The position numbers and the translations under genes are program-made. From NCBI RefSeq assembly GCF_001938945.1, contig NZ_MKIO01000040.1, positions 295,597-359,596 on the forward strand: a stretch of DNA of 64,000 nucleotides, written 5' to 3'. Position 1 is the stretch's first letter. Each line of letters opens with the position of its first letter. Under the pieces are notes generated by a model that saw only the letters and a list, made by a program, of their open reading frames with translations, was not told the origin of the DNA and made no database searches. This DNA comes from Xaviernesmea rhizosphaerae (GTDB lineage Bacteria > Pseudomonadota > Alphaproteobacteria > Rhizobiales > Rhizobiaceae). Below are positions 34,613 to 43,139 of this stretch, one piece after another.

Positions 34613-35593
34613 TTATGCCGCCGTGTCGGGCCGGGTGAACTGGCCTTGGGGACGGTAGCGCACCAGGTAGGACGGCAGGACGGCTTCGACCAGGCGCGGC
34701 TCGATGCCGAAGGCCGCAAGCGTCCGGCCCTCGGCCTTGGCGGCCTCCGAGACGACATTGTCGGACTTCAGCAGCGTGACCTGATCGGGCGTCAGCGCCG
34801 GTGCGCCGAAGGGCACGAGCGAGGCGATGCTGCCGAGCGTGGAGGCGAGACCAAAGGGGATCGACACCAGCGGGTTGGAGCGGTTGATCACCTTGAGCAT
34901 GATCTCCAGACACTGGCGGAAGGTGAGAACCTCCGGCCCGCCCAGCTCATAGACCTTGCCCCCGGCGACCTGGCCGGCCACAGCACCTGCCACGGCCTCG
35001 GCGACATCGGTCACATAGACGGGCTGCAGCGCCGTGCGGCCACCACCAATGAGCGGCAGAGCGGGGAAGAAGCGCGACATGTCGGCGAACTTGTTGAAGA
35101 AGCCATCCTCGGGACCGAAAACGATCGAGGGACGCAGAACGATGGCGCCGGGCAGGATGTCGAAGATCGCCTTTTCCGCGCGGCCCTTGGAGCGGGCATA
35201 GGCGGATTCGGCATCGGGATTGGCACCGATGGCCGAAATATGCGTCAGCGTCGCGCCTTCGGCACGGGCGGCTTCGGCCACGGCGCGGGCGCCGAATTCC
35301 TGGATGGCTTCAAAGCTGTTGGCGCCGCGCTCGAACAGGATGCCGACGCAGTTGACCACGTGATCGGCACCGCGCACGGCGGCATCGATGGAGGCGCGGT
35401 TGCGCAGATTGGCCTGCACGAAGCCGATCTGGCTGACATTGCCGAGCGGCTGCAGGAAGCCGGCGAGATCGGGGCGGCGAACGGCGACGCGCACGCGGTA
35501 GCCGCGCTTGGCCAGCGCGCGCACCACATGCCGGCCGACGAAACCGGACCCGCCGAAAACCGTCACGAGCGGGGGGTGATTGCCAAGGGTCAT
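34613..35593 (-). CDS. NDUFA9-like NAD(P)-binding protein (atypical SDR)
   Basis: This is a 326-residue SDR-fold protein annotated in rhizobia as complex I NDUFA9 subunit family. PLVTVFGGSGFVGRHVVRAL contains the GxxGxxG dinucleotide loop, and ILFERGANSFEAIQEFGARAV and VVLRPSIVFGPEDGFFNKF-like segments are typical of the group. Alphaproteobacterial complex I lacks this as a tightly bound subunit in most structures, so the role may be in ubiquinone or lipid metabolism. The start at 35593 has GGAGCTC upstream. Confidence 0.87.
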   Translation of the reverse strand: MTLGNHPPLVTVFGGSGFVGRHVVRALAKRGYRVRVAVRRPDLAGFLQPLGNVSQIGFVQANLRNRASIDAAVRGADHVVNCVGILFERGANSFEAIQEFGARAVAEAARAEGATLTHISAIGANPDAESAYARSKGRAEKAIFDILPGAIVLRPSIVFGPEDGFFNKFADMSRFFPALPLIGGGRTALQPVYVTDVAEAVAGAVAGQVAGGKVYELGGPEVLTFRQCLEIMLKVINRSNPLVSIPFGLASTLGSIASLVPFGAPALTPDQVTLLKSDNVVSEAAKAEGRTLAAFGIEPRLVEAVLPSYLVRYRPQGQFTRPDTAA

Positions 35594-35729
35594 GGACGAG
35601 CTCCGGTCCTTAGGGAAAACGAGGTGGTTGGACGGTACATAACGCAAGATTGACGACAGGTGAAGCGCCGCCACGCGGCCACGCTTTTCCCGCGGAAATA
35701 CCCTGATTGCCCCTCGGCGACCTTAAGCG

Positions 35730-36017
35730 TCACACGCCTTCGACGACGACGATCTCGCCATCGGCCACGGTCTGGCGAATGGCGGCGGCAATCAGATATT
35801 CGGGCGAGTTGTAGCAGGCGACGGCGTCCTCGAAGGAGGGGAACTCGATCAGGACATTGCGCGCCCGGCCGGGGCTTTCCAGCACCTCATGCCGCCCGCC
35901 GCGCGCCAGGAACACCGCGCCGAAACGCTCGAAGGCCGGCTTGGCGGCGGCCATGTAATCCTTGTAACGCTCGGGGTCGCGAACATCGACGCGCGCGATC
36001 CAATATCCCTTGGCCAT
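35730..36017 (-). CDS. DUF1330 domain protein
   Basis: This is a 95-residue dimeric alpha/beta ferredoxin-like protein. MAKGYWIARVDVRDPERYKD, FLARGGRHEVLES and IEFPSFEDAVACYNSPEY are the three conserved blocks of DUF1330. Function is not established; relatives are structurally close to antibiotic-biosynthesis monooxygenases. It stands between the NDUFA9-like gene and pyrF, with a repeat fragment upstream. Confidence 0.9.
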   Translation of the reverse strand: MAKGYWIARVDVRDPERYKDYMAAAKPAFERFGAVFLARGGRHEVLESPGRARNVLIEFPSFEDAVACYNSPEYLIAAAIRQTVADGEIVVVEGV

Positions 36018-36058
36018 GATGATGTCTCCCTGAAATGGCGTCTCTCAGTCGATATAGG

Positions 36059-36101
36059 CATCGGGCCGGAAAACGGGAAACGGTTTCCGGTTAAAGCCGA
36101 C
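36059..36101. repeat. Fragment of RIME-type repeat
   Basis: CATCGGGCCGGAAAACGGGA, AACGGTTTCCGG and TTAAAGCCGAC resemble one half of the dispersed repeat with several changes; it is likely a decayed copy. Confidence 0.45.
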
Positions 36102-36149
36102 AAAACCGGAGCAGCGCTCCGCGTGCTGGCTCCTATGCGCCCGGACGGC

Positions 36150-36863
36150 TCAGCGGTTGGCAGGCCAGGCCGCGCGCAGCATGTCGTCGAGAATGGCGCG
36201 GGCGGCGGCGGCGGGGTCGGCGGCATTCATGATCGGCCGTCCCACGACGAGATGGCTGGCGCCGGCGCGAATGGCGTCATAGGGCGTCATCACCCGCTTC
36301 TGGTCGCCGGCCTCGGCACCCGCCGGGCGGATGCCGGGGGTGACCACGGCCATGTCGGGACCGACGATCGCGCGCACGGCGCCGGCCTCCTCGGCCGAGC
36401 AGACGATGCCGCCCATGCCGGCTTCCCGCGCCTGGGCCGCGCGCTTGAGCACGAGCGCCTCAGGCGTGCCGGCATAGCCGGCCTCTTCGAGATCGTCCGC
36501 ATCCATCGAGGTCAGCACCGTGACGCCCAGGAGGCAGAGCGGCGAGCCCTTGGCCGCATCCACGGCCGCACGCATGGCCTTTGGATAAGCATGCAGGGTG
36601 AGCATGGACACGCCGAGTTCGGCAATGCGCTCCACGCCCTTGGCGACCGTGTTGTCGATGTCGAGCAGCTTCATGTCGAGGAAGACCTGCTTGCCCTCGC
36701 CCATCAGCGCCCGCACCAGATCCAGACCGCCGCAAAAGGCCAGCTGATAGCCGATCTTGTAGAAGGACACCGCCTCGCCGATCCGCTCCACCACGGCGCG
36801 CGCTTCCTGGATATCGGGCGCGTCGAGACTGACGATCAGGCGTTCGCGGATTCCATCCTTCAT
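36150..36863 (-). CDS. pyrF: Orotidine 5'-phosphate decarboxylase
   Basis: This is a 237-residue group 1 OMP decarboxylase that makes UMP. The catalytic DxKxxD array is visible in VFLDMKLLDIDNTV (Asp-Lys-Asp-Asp) and the phosphate-binding loop in TPGIRPAGAEAGDQKR. The start at 36863 overlaps the stop of the upstream phosphatase gene as ATGA, so translation is coupled and the two form an operon. Confidence 0.96.
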   Translation of the reverse strand: MKDGIRERLIVSLDAPDIQEARAVVERIGEAVSFYKIGYQLAFCGGLDLVRALMGEGKQVFLDMKLLDIDNTVAKGVERIAELGVSMLTLHAYPKAMRAAVDAAKGSPLCLLGVTVLTSMDADDLEEAGYAGTPEALVLKRAAQAREAGMGGIVCSAEEAGAVRAIVGPDMAVVTPGIRPAGAEAGDQKRVMTPYDAIRAGASHLVVGRPIMNAADPAAAARAILDDMLRAAWPANR

Positions 36864-37453
36864 AAGCTCTTCTCCTGCCAGGCTTCGATGGGCGTCCAAT
36901 CGCACAGCACCTGCCGGTCCGCAAGGCGGAAGGCGAAGAGGTTGCCGCCGCCGCCCGGCTGGTCGCCGGTGCGCGAAATCGGTGCGCCCTGCAGGTGACA
37001 TTTCAACAGCGTGCCGACAGCGCCATGGCCGACAAACAGCACCGGGATGGCCGGATCATGCCCTGAAAGAGCCGCCTCGACCGCGCCAACGATGCGCGCC
37101 TGCGCATCCACCGCCCGCTCCCAGCCGCGATAGCTTTCCTCGGGCGCCGCGAAGAACTGGTCGGCGGCGGCCTCGAACAGGTCGGGCGTGAGGAAACCGG
37201 TGGCCGAGCGGTCGTTTTCGCCCATGGCCTCGACGGCTTCCGGCGTGACACCCGCCGCCTCTGCCAGGATCGCGGCCGTCTCCACCGCCTTGGTCTCGGC
37301 GCTGGAAAGGATGCGGCCAAGCTGGCGCACCCAGGGAGCATGCGCGGCGGCGGCCATGCAGCGCTCGCGCCCCTTCGGCGACAGGCCCCAGAGCGGAACG
37401 GGCACGGCCGGATCGATCTGGACTTGTGGATGGGTCAGGTAGAGGGCGAGCAT
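36860..37453 (-). CDS. Histidine phosphatase superfamily protein with atypical N-terminal motif
   Basis: This is a 197-residue protein with the phosphoglycerate-mutase-like fold: GLSPKGRERCMAAA, ILSSAETKAVETAAILAEA and VLFVGHGAVGTLLKCHL, the last with the second catalytic His. The usual RHG at the start is replaced by THP (LYLTHPQVQIDPAVPVP), so the first His is kept but the phosphate-pocket Arg and the Gly are not. A related rhizobial subgroup appears to share this opening, so it may be a distinct clade rather than a decayed enzyme. It is coupled to pyrF (ATGA overlap). Confidence 0.85.
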   Translation of the reverse strand: MLALYLTHPQVQIDPAVPVPLWGLSPKGRERCMAAAAHAPWVRQLGRILSSAETKAVETAAILAEAAGVTPEAVEAMGENDRSATGFLTPDLFEAAADQFFAAPEESYRGWERAVDAQARIVGAVEAALSGHDPAIPVLFVGHGAVGTLLKCHLQGAPISRTGDQPGGGGNLFAFRLADRQVLCDWTPIEAWQEKSL

Positions 37454-37604
37454 CGCGGATGCCTTTCGTCAGCTCAGGGGCAAGAGAGCGCACCGCATGC
37501 GTGCACCCTTGGCCGCGCCTCTAGCAGCACCGATCCGACAGTTTGATGACACGAATGCGGTCGCTATCGTAACCGGCCGCGTCAAGCCCGCGCCGCGGCG
37601 CCGC

Positions 37605-38201
37605 TCAGTGCGTGCGGCGATAGATCCACAGCTGCGCCGGCGGAATGTTGCGCACGACGAAATCCAGATGCTGGATGATGTAGCGGCCGGGCATGGCCAC
37701 GACGGGCGACATCGGCCCATAGGAAATCTGCACCACCGGCCGGCCGACCGGCAGGCGCGCCAGCAGGTCCTCGATCAGCGCGACACGGCGCGACATCGGG
37801 AAATTCAGCAGCGGCACGGCGGAAATCACGCAGTCGAAGGTCGTGTCGCGGGCATCGCCCAGCGTCGTGTCGAGATCGAAAGCGTCGCCATTGATGAAGT
37901 TGACGCCCTCGAAGCTGCGCTTCAGATGCAGGTAGAAATCGGTGGAATATTCGATGGAATAGAGATTTTCAGGCCGCACGCCGCGTCCGAGGATCGCCTT
38001 GGTGATGACGCCGGTGCCCGGCCCGAGTTCCAGAACCGGGCGGCCCGAATGCGGTTCGATGACGCTGGCCATGCGCCGCGCGGTAATCCCCGAGGTCGGC
38101 AGGATGGCGCCGACCGCTTTCGTGTTGCTGATCCAGCCCTTGAAGAAGCGGATCTCCTCATCGAACTTGCGGCCCAGCTTGTCCTTCAAACGCAATGCCA
38201 T
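37605..38201 (-). CDS. pmtA: Phospholipid N-methyltransferase (phosphatidylethanolamine methylation)
   Basis: This is a 198-residue SAM-dependent enzyme of the Sinorhizobium/Agrobacterium PmtA type, which methylates phosphatidylethanolamine stepwise to phosphatidylcholine. The N-terminus LKDKLGRKFDEEIRFFKGW is the amphipathic membrane-contact helix of PmtA. The SAM loop VLELGPGTGVITKAIL and the NFPMSRRVALIEDLL segment match the rhizobial group. I chose the ATG at 38201 because AGGAG lies 9 bases before it; the ATG at 38210 is too close to that site. Confidence 0.93.
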   Translation of the reverse strand: MALRLKDKLGRKFDEEIRFFKGWISNTKAVGAILPTSGITARRMASVIEPHSGRPVLELGPGTGVITKAILGRGVRPENLYSIEYSTDFYLHLKRSFEGVNFINGDAFDLDTTLGDARDTTFDCVISAVPLLNFPMSRRVALIEDLLARLPVGRPVVQISYGPMSPVVAMPGRYIIQHLDFVVRNIPPAQLWIYRRTH

Positions 38202-38405
38202 GGACGTCATCTCCTGCACACCTGAACGTCGCGCAGCCCGCCCGTTTGCCAGGCGGCATGCTGCTTCCTCGAACCCGCCGCGATGCCCTGTGAGGTCATC
38301 GTTTCACAACCGGCGGCCACTGCGATGGCTGATGAAGGCTCACTGTGGCGCATTTCAGCATCTGTTGTCTTATGTGGGAAAGGCGGGGGTTGCGCAAACA
38401 AGATT

Positions 38406-39278
38406 TCACGAATCTTTCATAATTTCGTCTTGAGCGCCAGCGCATCGACAGGCGCGCGATGCGCGCGCAGGGTGTTGTCGAAGAAGACGAAAATCTCCGA
38501 TGGCGGCGCCATATCCTCGCCCGGTGGCGCGGCCAAGCCTCCCGCTTCTTCCCCGCGCGATGCGTTTCAGCCGATCCGCCCAGAGATCCAGCGCCGGTTC
38601 GTCATAGCCGCTGACATAAAGCTCCCGGTCGCCATGCAGCCGGACATAGGTGAAATCCGCCGTACGGTCGAAGAGACGGGGATAATCAGGCGTATCCGCG
38701 AGCACCAGCGCGACATCGAAGCGGCGCAGGAGCTGCACGAACCGGGGATCGCGAAAGCTCTCGTGGCGCACCTCCAGCGCATGGCGGAGCGGCGGCAGGC
38801 CCTCATCCTCCAGGAAGACATGGCCCGCCACATGCCCGTCATGGCGCCGGGCGAGCGCCAAAGCGTCTTCCGGATCCTGCGGCAGCAGCGAGAGAAAGAC
38901 TTCGAGCCGTGCAGGATCGAAAGGCAGGCTGGGCGGCAATTGCCAGAGGATTGGGCCGAGGTTTGGTCCCAGCGCCAGGAGGCCGGACGCCAGGAAATTG
39001 GCGAGCGGGGTGGCGGCATCGGCGAGCCTGAGCTCGTGGGTGATGTATTTCGGCGCCTTCACCGCCAGCGGAAAACGTGGCGGCACGGCCGCGCGCCAGC
39101 GCCGGAAGGTCTCTGGGCGCTTCAGGCCGTAAAAGGTGGCGTTGATTTCCAGCGCGTCGAAACGGCTGGCGACATAGGCCAGCTCGTCGGCCTGGCGCAG
39201 CCCGGTGGGATAGAAGCCGCCCCGCCAGGGCGGATAGGCCCAGCCTGACAGGCCAATACGGATCGTCGCTTCTCCCAT
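38406..39278 (-). CDS. DUF72 family protein with a 3'-terminal frameshift
   Basis: The protein starts at 39278 (AGGCGAGA site) with IRIGLSGWAYPPWRGGFYP, the DUF72 TIM-barrel opening, and the core runs intact to YVSGYDEPALDLWADRLKRIA. The expected C-terminal YFDN block is missing in this frame, which ends in an Arg-rich tail at 38406. The block is present one frame away (IFVFFDNTLRAHRAPVDALA) with a stop at 38417. One extra base, or two lost, near 38550-38560 (a GCGCGGGG tract) would explain this. It is therefore either a true frameshift mutant or a sequencing error. DUF72 function is unknown. Confidence 0.8.
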   Translation of the reverse strand: MGEATIRIGLSGWAYPPWRGGFYPTGLRQADELAYVASRFDALEINATFYGLKRPETFRRWRAAVPPRFPLAVKAPKYITHELRLADAATPLANFLASGLLALGPNLGPILWQLPPSLPFDPARLEVFLSLLPQDPEDALALARRHDGHVAGHVFLEDEGLPPLRHALEVRHESFRDPRFVQLLRRFDVALVLADTPDYPRLFDRTADFTYVRLHGDRELYVSGYDEPALDLWADRLKRIARGRSGRLGRATGRGYGAAIGDFRLLRQHPARASRACRCAGAQDEIMKDS

Positions 39279-39386
39279 TCTCGCCTGCAAGCCTCCCCGC
39301 AAAAGCGAAAAGGGCGCGACCATGACAGCCGCGCCGCAGGAGGCGAAAACCGCAACGAAGAGAGGAAGTTCCCCAGGCGCCTCATG

Positions 39387-39487
39387 GCATCGCACTGAAA
39401 ATCACAATCAGTCCGATGCCCTGGACGCCTTTCTGCGCATCGACATGTTCAGAAAACCGGTTCCCACTTTTCGGCCCGATGCTTTAG
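39387..39487. repeat. RIME-type intergenic repeat, copy 3
   Basis: GCATCGCACTGAAAATCAC...CAGTCCGATGCC, a diverged linker, then AGAAAACCGGTTCCC...TTTTCGGCCCGATGCTTTA. Its right end contains the dnaN stop (TAA read leftward at 39486-39484). Confidence 0.8.
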
Positions 39488-40605
39488 ACGCGCATCGGCA
39501 TCAGCACATAGAGCGCTTCCTCGCCGGCGAGATCGCGCACCAGCGTCGGCGAGCCGGGGTCGGCCAGCATGAACACGGCCTCGCCGCCGGAAAGCTGCGA
39601 GGTGATGTCGAGCAGATATTTGGCGTTGAAGCCGATTTCGAGCGGGTCGCTCTCATAGCCGACCGGCAGCTCTTCAGTGGCGCTGCCGGAGTCAGGGTTG
39701 TTGACGGTCAACGTCAGGCTGCCATCATTGAGCGCCAGCTTCACCGCGCGGCCGCGCTCGGAGGAAATGGTCGAAACGCGGTCCACCGCCTGGGCGAAGC
39801 TCTGGCAATCGACGCGCAGCTCCTTGTCGTTGTTGGCGGGGATCACGCGCTGATAATCCGGGAAGGTGCCGTCGATCAGCTTGGAGGTCAGCACGATCGA
39901 GCCGATGGTGAAGCGGATCTTGGCGTCGGAAACCTCGATGGTCACCATCGTGTCCGGCTGGTCGACGAGCTTCTGCAGCTCGCCCACGGTCTTGCGCGGA
40001 ATAATGATGCCGGGCATGCCCTCCGAGCCGGAGGGCGCCTCCAGATCGGCGCGCGCCAGGCGGTGGCCGTCGGTGGCCACGGCGCGCAGCTTCAGGTCGC
40101 CCTTGCTTTCCACCGTGTGGATATAGATGCCGTTGAGGTAATAGCGCGTCTCCTCGGTGGAGATGGCGAACTGGGTGCGGTCGATCAGCATCTTCAGATC
40201 CGCCGCCTTCATCTTGAAGCCATGGCTGAAGGTGCCGGCGGTCAGATCGGGAAAATCGGCTTCCGGCAGGCATTGCAGCGAGAATTTCGAGCGGCCCGAG
40301 GCGACCGTCATCGCCGTGCCCTCGGCATTGGTGGCCAAGCGCACTTCGGAACCGTCCGGCAGCTTGCGCACGATGTCGTAGAGCAGATGGGCGGGCACGG
40401 TGGTGGCGCCGGCCTGCTCGACATTGACGGGCGTCGCCTCGGTGATCTCCAGATCGAGGTCGGTGGCCTTCATTTCCAGGCTGTCGCCGGCAGCGGCGCG
40501 CAGGAGCACGTTCGACAGGATCGGAATCGTGTTGCGCCGCTCGACCACGCGGTGGACATGGTTCAGCGACTTCAGGAGATTGGACCGCTCGAGGGTAATG
40601 CGCAT
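39484..40605 (-). CDS. dnaN: DNA polymerase III beta subunit (sliding clamp)
   Basis: This is a 373-residue clamp made of three similar domains; MRITLERSNLLKSLNHVHRV begins domain 1, and the C-terminus ALYVLMPMRV is the hallmark MPMR end that forms the partner-binding pocket. It dimerises into the ring that holds the replicative polymerase on DNA. As usual in Rhizobiales it is not beside dnaA. The start at 40605 has no strong ribosome site. The stop is provided by a RIME-type repeat. Confidence 0.97.
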   Translation of the reverse strand: MRITLERSNLLKSLNHVHRVVERRNTIPILSNVLLRAAAGDSLEMKATDLDLEITEATPVNVEQAGATTVPAHLLYDIVRKLPDGSEVRLATNAEGTAMTVASGRSKFSLQCLPEADFPDLTAGTFSHGFKMKAADLKMLIDRTQFAISTEETRYYLNGIYIHTVESKGDLKLRAVATDGHRLARADLEAPSGSEGMPGIIIPRKTVGELQKLVDQPDTMVTIEVSDAKIRFTIGSIVLTSKLIDGTFPDYQRVIPANNDKELRVDCQSFAQAVDRVSTISSERGRAVKLALNDGSLTLTVNNPDSGSATEELPVGYESDPLEIGFNAKYLLDITSQLSGGEAVFMLADPGSPTLVRDLAGEEALYVLMPMRV

Positions 40606-40824
40606 GGAGAAAACCGCTTTCAGACTGAACCGGAGATCCGGCTCGAACTCGTGACAGACCCTTTTCCCTCCAAGGACACCGGAGGCGGGGTAGGAAGTGG
40701 ACCGGCAAAATGGCAGAAGTGACCTGCCAAAGGCAAGGCCCGTTCGACACCGCCGCTGGACGCTCCCCATCGGACCGGGCGGCGAGCGGGACGGAGCCGG
40801 GATATGAGAACAAGGACGCACAGC

Positions 40825-41760
40825 ATGGACGAGGACAGGATCGGCGCAGAAGCAGCGGCTGAGACCGCGGCAGAGAGCCAGGCGCGCGGCTTCCGCATCG
40901 GCCAGGCCAGCCTGCCCGCCCGGCCGCTGGAGCCCGGCCTCTATCTCGTGGCCACACCCATCGGCAATCTCGGCGACATCACCCTGCGCGCGCTGGAAAC
41001 CCTGGCGGGCGCGGATATGCTGGCCTGCGAGGACACGCGCGTGACCCGGGTGCTGCTCGACCGATACGGCATCCGCAACCGGCCGTTCAGCTATCACGAG
41101 CACAATGCGGCGGAGGCCGGCGAAAGACTTCTGGCGGCCTTGAGCGCCGGCAAATCGGTGGCGCTGGTGTCCGATGCCGGCACGCCGCTGGTCTCCGACC
41201 CCGGCTACCGGCTGGCGCAATCGGCGATCGCGGCCGGACACCGCGTCGTGCCCCTGCCCGGCGCCTCGGCGCCTCTGGCCGCGCTTCTCGGCTCTGGCCT
41301 GCCGAACGACGCCTTTCTCTTCGCCGGTTTCCTGCCGACGAAGGATAAGGCGCGCCGCGACCGGCTGGGCGAGCTCAAGGCTTCGCCCGCGACGCTGATC
41401 TTCTTCGAATCGCCGCACCGCATCGGCGCAACGCTTGCCGCGGCGGCCGAGGTGCTGGGCGCGGCGCGGCAGGCCGCCGTCTGCCGCGAGCTGACAAAGA
41501 CCTTCGAGGAATTTCGCCGCGGCACGCTGGAGGACCTCGCCGCAGCCTATGACGATCTCACGGTGAAGGGCGAGATCGTGCTGGTGATCGGCCCGCCTCT
41601 GCCGGAGGCCGCGCCGGATGCGGACACGGTGGACCGGCTGCTCCTGGAGCTTTCCGCCACACTTTCGACGGGCAAGGCGGCCAGCGAGGCGGCGCAACGG
41701 CTCAATCTCAATCGCCGCGATCTTTATGACCGGCTGATCGCGCTGCGGCGGGACGAATGA
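40825..41760 (+). CDS. rsmI: 16S rRNA (cytidine(1402)-2'-O)-methyltransferase
   Basis: This is a 311-residue tetrapyrrole-methylase-fold enzyme that 2'-O-methylates C1402 in 16S rRNA. GLYLVATPIGNLGDITLRAL, ACEDTRVTRVLLD, VSDAGTPLVSDPGYRL and FFESPHRIGATL are the standard RsmI blocks. I chose the ATG at 40825 (AAGGA 9 bases upstream) over one at 40804. Its TGA overlaps the yraN start as ATGA, a conserved pair. Confidence 0.95.
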   Translation: MDEDRIGAEAAAETAAESQARGFRIGQASLPARPLEPGLYLVATPIGNLGDITLRALETLAGADMLACEDTRVTRVLLDRYGIRNRPFSYHEHNAAEAGERLLAALSAGKSVALVSDAGTPLVSDPGYRLAQSAIAAGHRVVPLPGASAPLAALLGSGLPNDAFLFAGFLPTKDKARRDRLGELKASPATLIFFESPHRIGATLAAAAEVLGAARQAAVCRELTKTFEEFRRGTLEDLAAAYDDLTVKGEIVLVIGPPLPEAAPDADTVDRLLLELSATLSTGKAASEAAQRLNLNRRDLYDRLIALRRDE

Positions 41761-42137
41761 GCCCGGCCCGGCATCTCGACCGACCGGATCCCAACCGGCA
41801 GAAGGCGCGGCGGCGCGGCGCGCTGGCCGAGTATCGGGCGGCGCTGGCGCTCATGGCCAGAGGTTATCGGATCCTCGGCTTTCGCGTGCGCACGCCGCTC
41901 GGCGAAATCGACATCATTGCCCGCAAGGGCGACCTGATCGCCTGCGTGGAGGTGAAGGCGCGGCGTACGGTCGAGATGGCCGTCTTCTCCGTCACGCCCG
42001 CCGCACAGCACCGCATTCGCGGCGCAGCCGGACTCTGGCTGTCCCGGCGCGCCGATGCCGCGCGGCTGTCGGTGCGCTTCGATATCGTCGCCGTGCGTCC
42101 CTGGCGCTGGCCGGTGCATCTGCCGGGCGCCTTCTGA
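41757..42137 (+). CDS. yraN: UPF0102 (YraN) family endonuclease-like protein
   Basis: This is a 126-residue protein with a restriction-endonuclease-like core: GALAEYRAALALMARGYRI, then GEIDIIARKGDLIACVEVKARR, giving the D...E-x-K metal site (Asp in EIDII and VEVK). YraN proteins are widespread, coupled to rsmI, and of unresolved function, possibly DNA repair. The start overlaps rsmI by 4 bases. Confidence 0.92.
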   Translation: MSPARHLDRPDPNRQKARRRGALAEYRAALALMARGYRILGFRVRTPLGEIDIIARKGDLIACVEVKARRTVEMAVFSVTPAAQHRIRGAAGLWLSRRADAARLSVRFDIVAVRPWRWPVHLPGAF

Positions 42138-42173
42138 CCCCCTGACGCGGCATCGAAAGCGGGTACGGACCGC

Positions 42174-42434
42174 TCAGTGCCGGACGCGCACCCGAAGCTG
42201 GTTTTCCACCAGATGCACGCCGATGACGGAGGCGGCACATTCCTCGAGGCAACCAATCTCATTGTCATTGGCCACCTCGCCTGACAGCACCACCGTGCGG
42301 CCAAGCGCGATCACGCGCACGTCGCTCGTGTCGATCATGGAAACATAGCGCAGATAGCGCAGGACCTTGCCGGCCAGATCGTCGTCGGTGAGATGCGCCT
42401 CGTCATCCGTGCGGCAAAAGAGATGTTCACGCAT
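42174..42434 (-). CDS. BON domain protein
   Basis: This is an 86-residue cytoplasmic protein starting at 42434 (GGGGCAGG upstream). DDDLAGKVLRYLRYVSMIDT and VVLSGEVANDNEIGCLEECA followed by VENQLRV are the BON (OsmY-type) pattern. BON domains bind lipids or membranes, but this copy has no signal peptide. It is convergent with yraN, 36 bases apart. Confidence 0.82.
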   Translation of the reverse strand: MREHLFCRTDDEAHLTDDDLAGKVLRYLRYVSMIDTSDVRVIALGRTVVLSGEVANDNEIGCLEECAASVIGVHLVENQLRVRVRH

Positions 42435-42702
42435 AAGCCTGCCCCTTTTCACAAGTGGGAGGGCAACGCCGGATTTTTCCGAATGTTCCGCAAGCATCTG
42501 TTGGAATTCGAATGGCTAAACCAAGCCTCCGGGCGTGGTTCGCTTCGATGGAATGAGATCGGCGCGCTCAGGCCTTTTTGTTCAGGCATCATCTCAACGA
42601 TCCTCGCTTCACGCCGGTCGGATCATGCGTCAGGGCGCCGGCACCTGCCGCCGTCCATGCCCCTTCCCGAGCCGCAGGGCGGGCGGGCGTGCCCCCTTGC
42701 CG

Positions 42703-42966
42703 TCAGTTCGGCTGGTCCTGGCGCACATAGATCAGCGCCTCATGCGCGGCGGCGATGAAATCATGCCGTGCATAATCCGGCGCCTGCTCCCCGCGCAGAA
42801 CATAGTTGCAGGTTCTCAGGGCGATATCGTAAGCGGGACCCTTACCCTCGCCGGGCCATCGGCGCAGCAGAATTTCGGCGGCTTCGCGGGTATCGCAGAC
42901 AGCTTCAAAGTCGCCGATCCCCCTGAGTTCGATGATCACGGGCCGGCGCCAGCATTTTTCGTTCAT
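42703..42966 (-). CDS. DUF982 domain protein
   Basis: This is an 87-residue protein (start 42966, GGAG 8 bases upstream). FEAVCDTREAAEILLRRWPG and YDIALRTCNYVLRGE are the two conserved blocks of DUF982, a family nearly confined to Rhizobiales. Function is unknown. It is not close enough to the BON gene to call an operon. Confidence 0.88.
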   Translation of the reverse strand: MNEKCWRRPVIIELRGIGDFEAVCDTREAAEILLRRWPGEGKGPAYDIALRTCNYVLRGEQAPDYARHDFIAAAHEALIYVRQDQPN

Positions 42967-43139
42967 TGGCGAACTCCATTTTTCCCACCCGCATCTTCTC
43001 CTTTGGGTTGAGAAAACCTTAGAGAACACGCACATAGTGGCGAGACAGGGAAACAAGGCTAGGTCCTCTGGCTTGCGCCAGCCTGCTCACCGGTGCATGT
43101 CAGAGGTTCATCCACAGCCTGTGCCGCCGAAAGAGCGTG

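Noticed and set aside
40606..41697. N-terminal extension fused to dnaN
   Set aside because: The extension is antisense to rsmI; the clamp begins with its conserved MRITLERSNLL at 40605.
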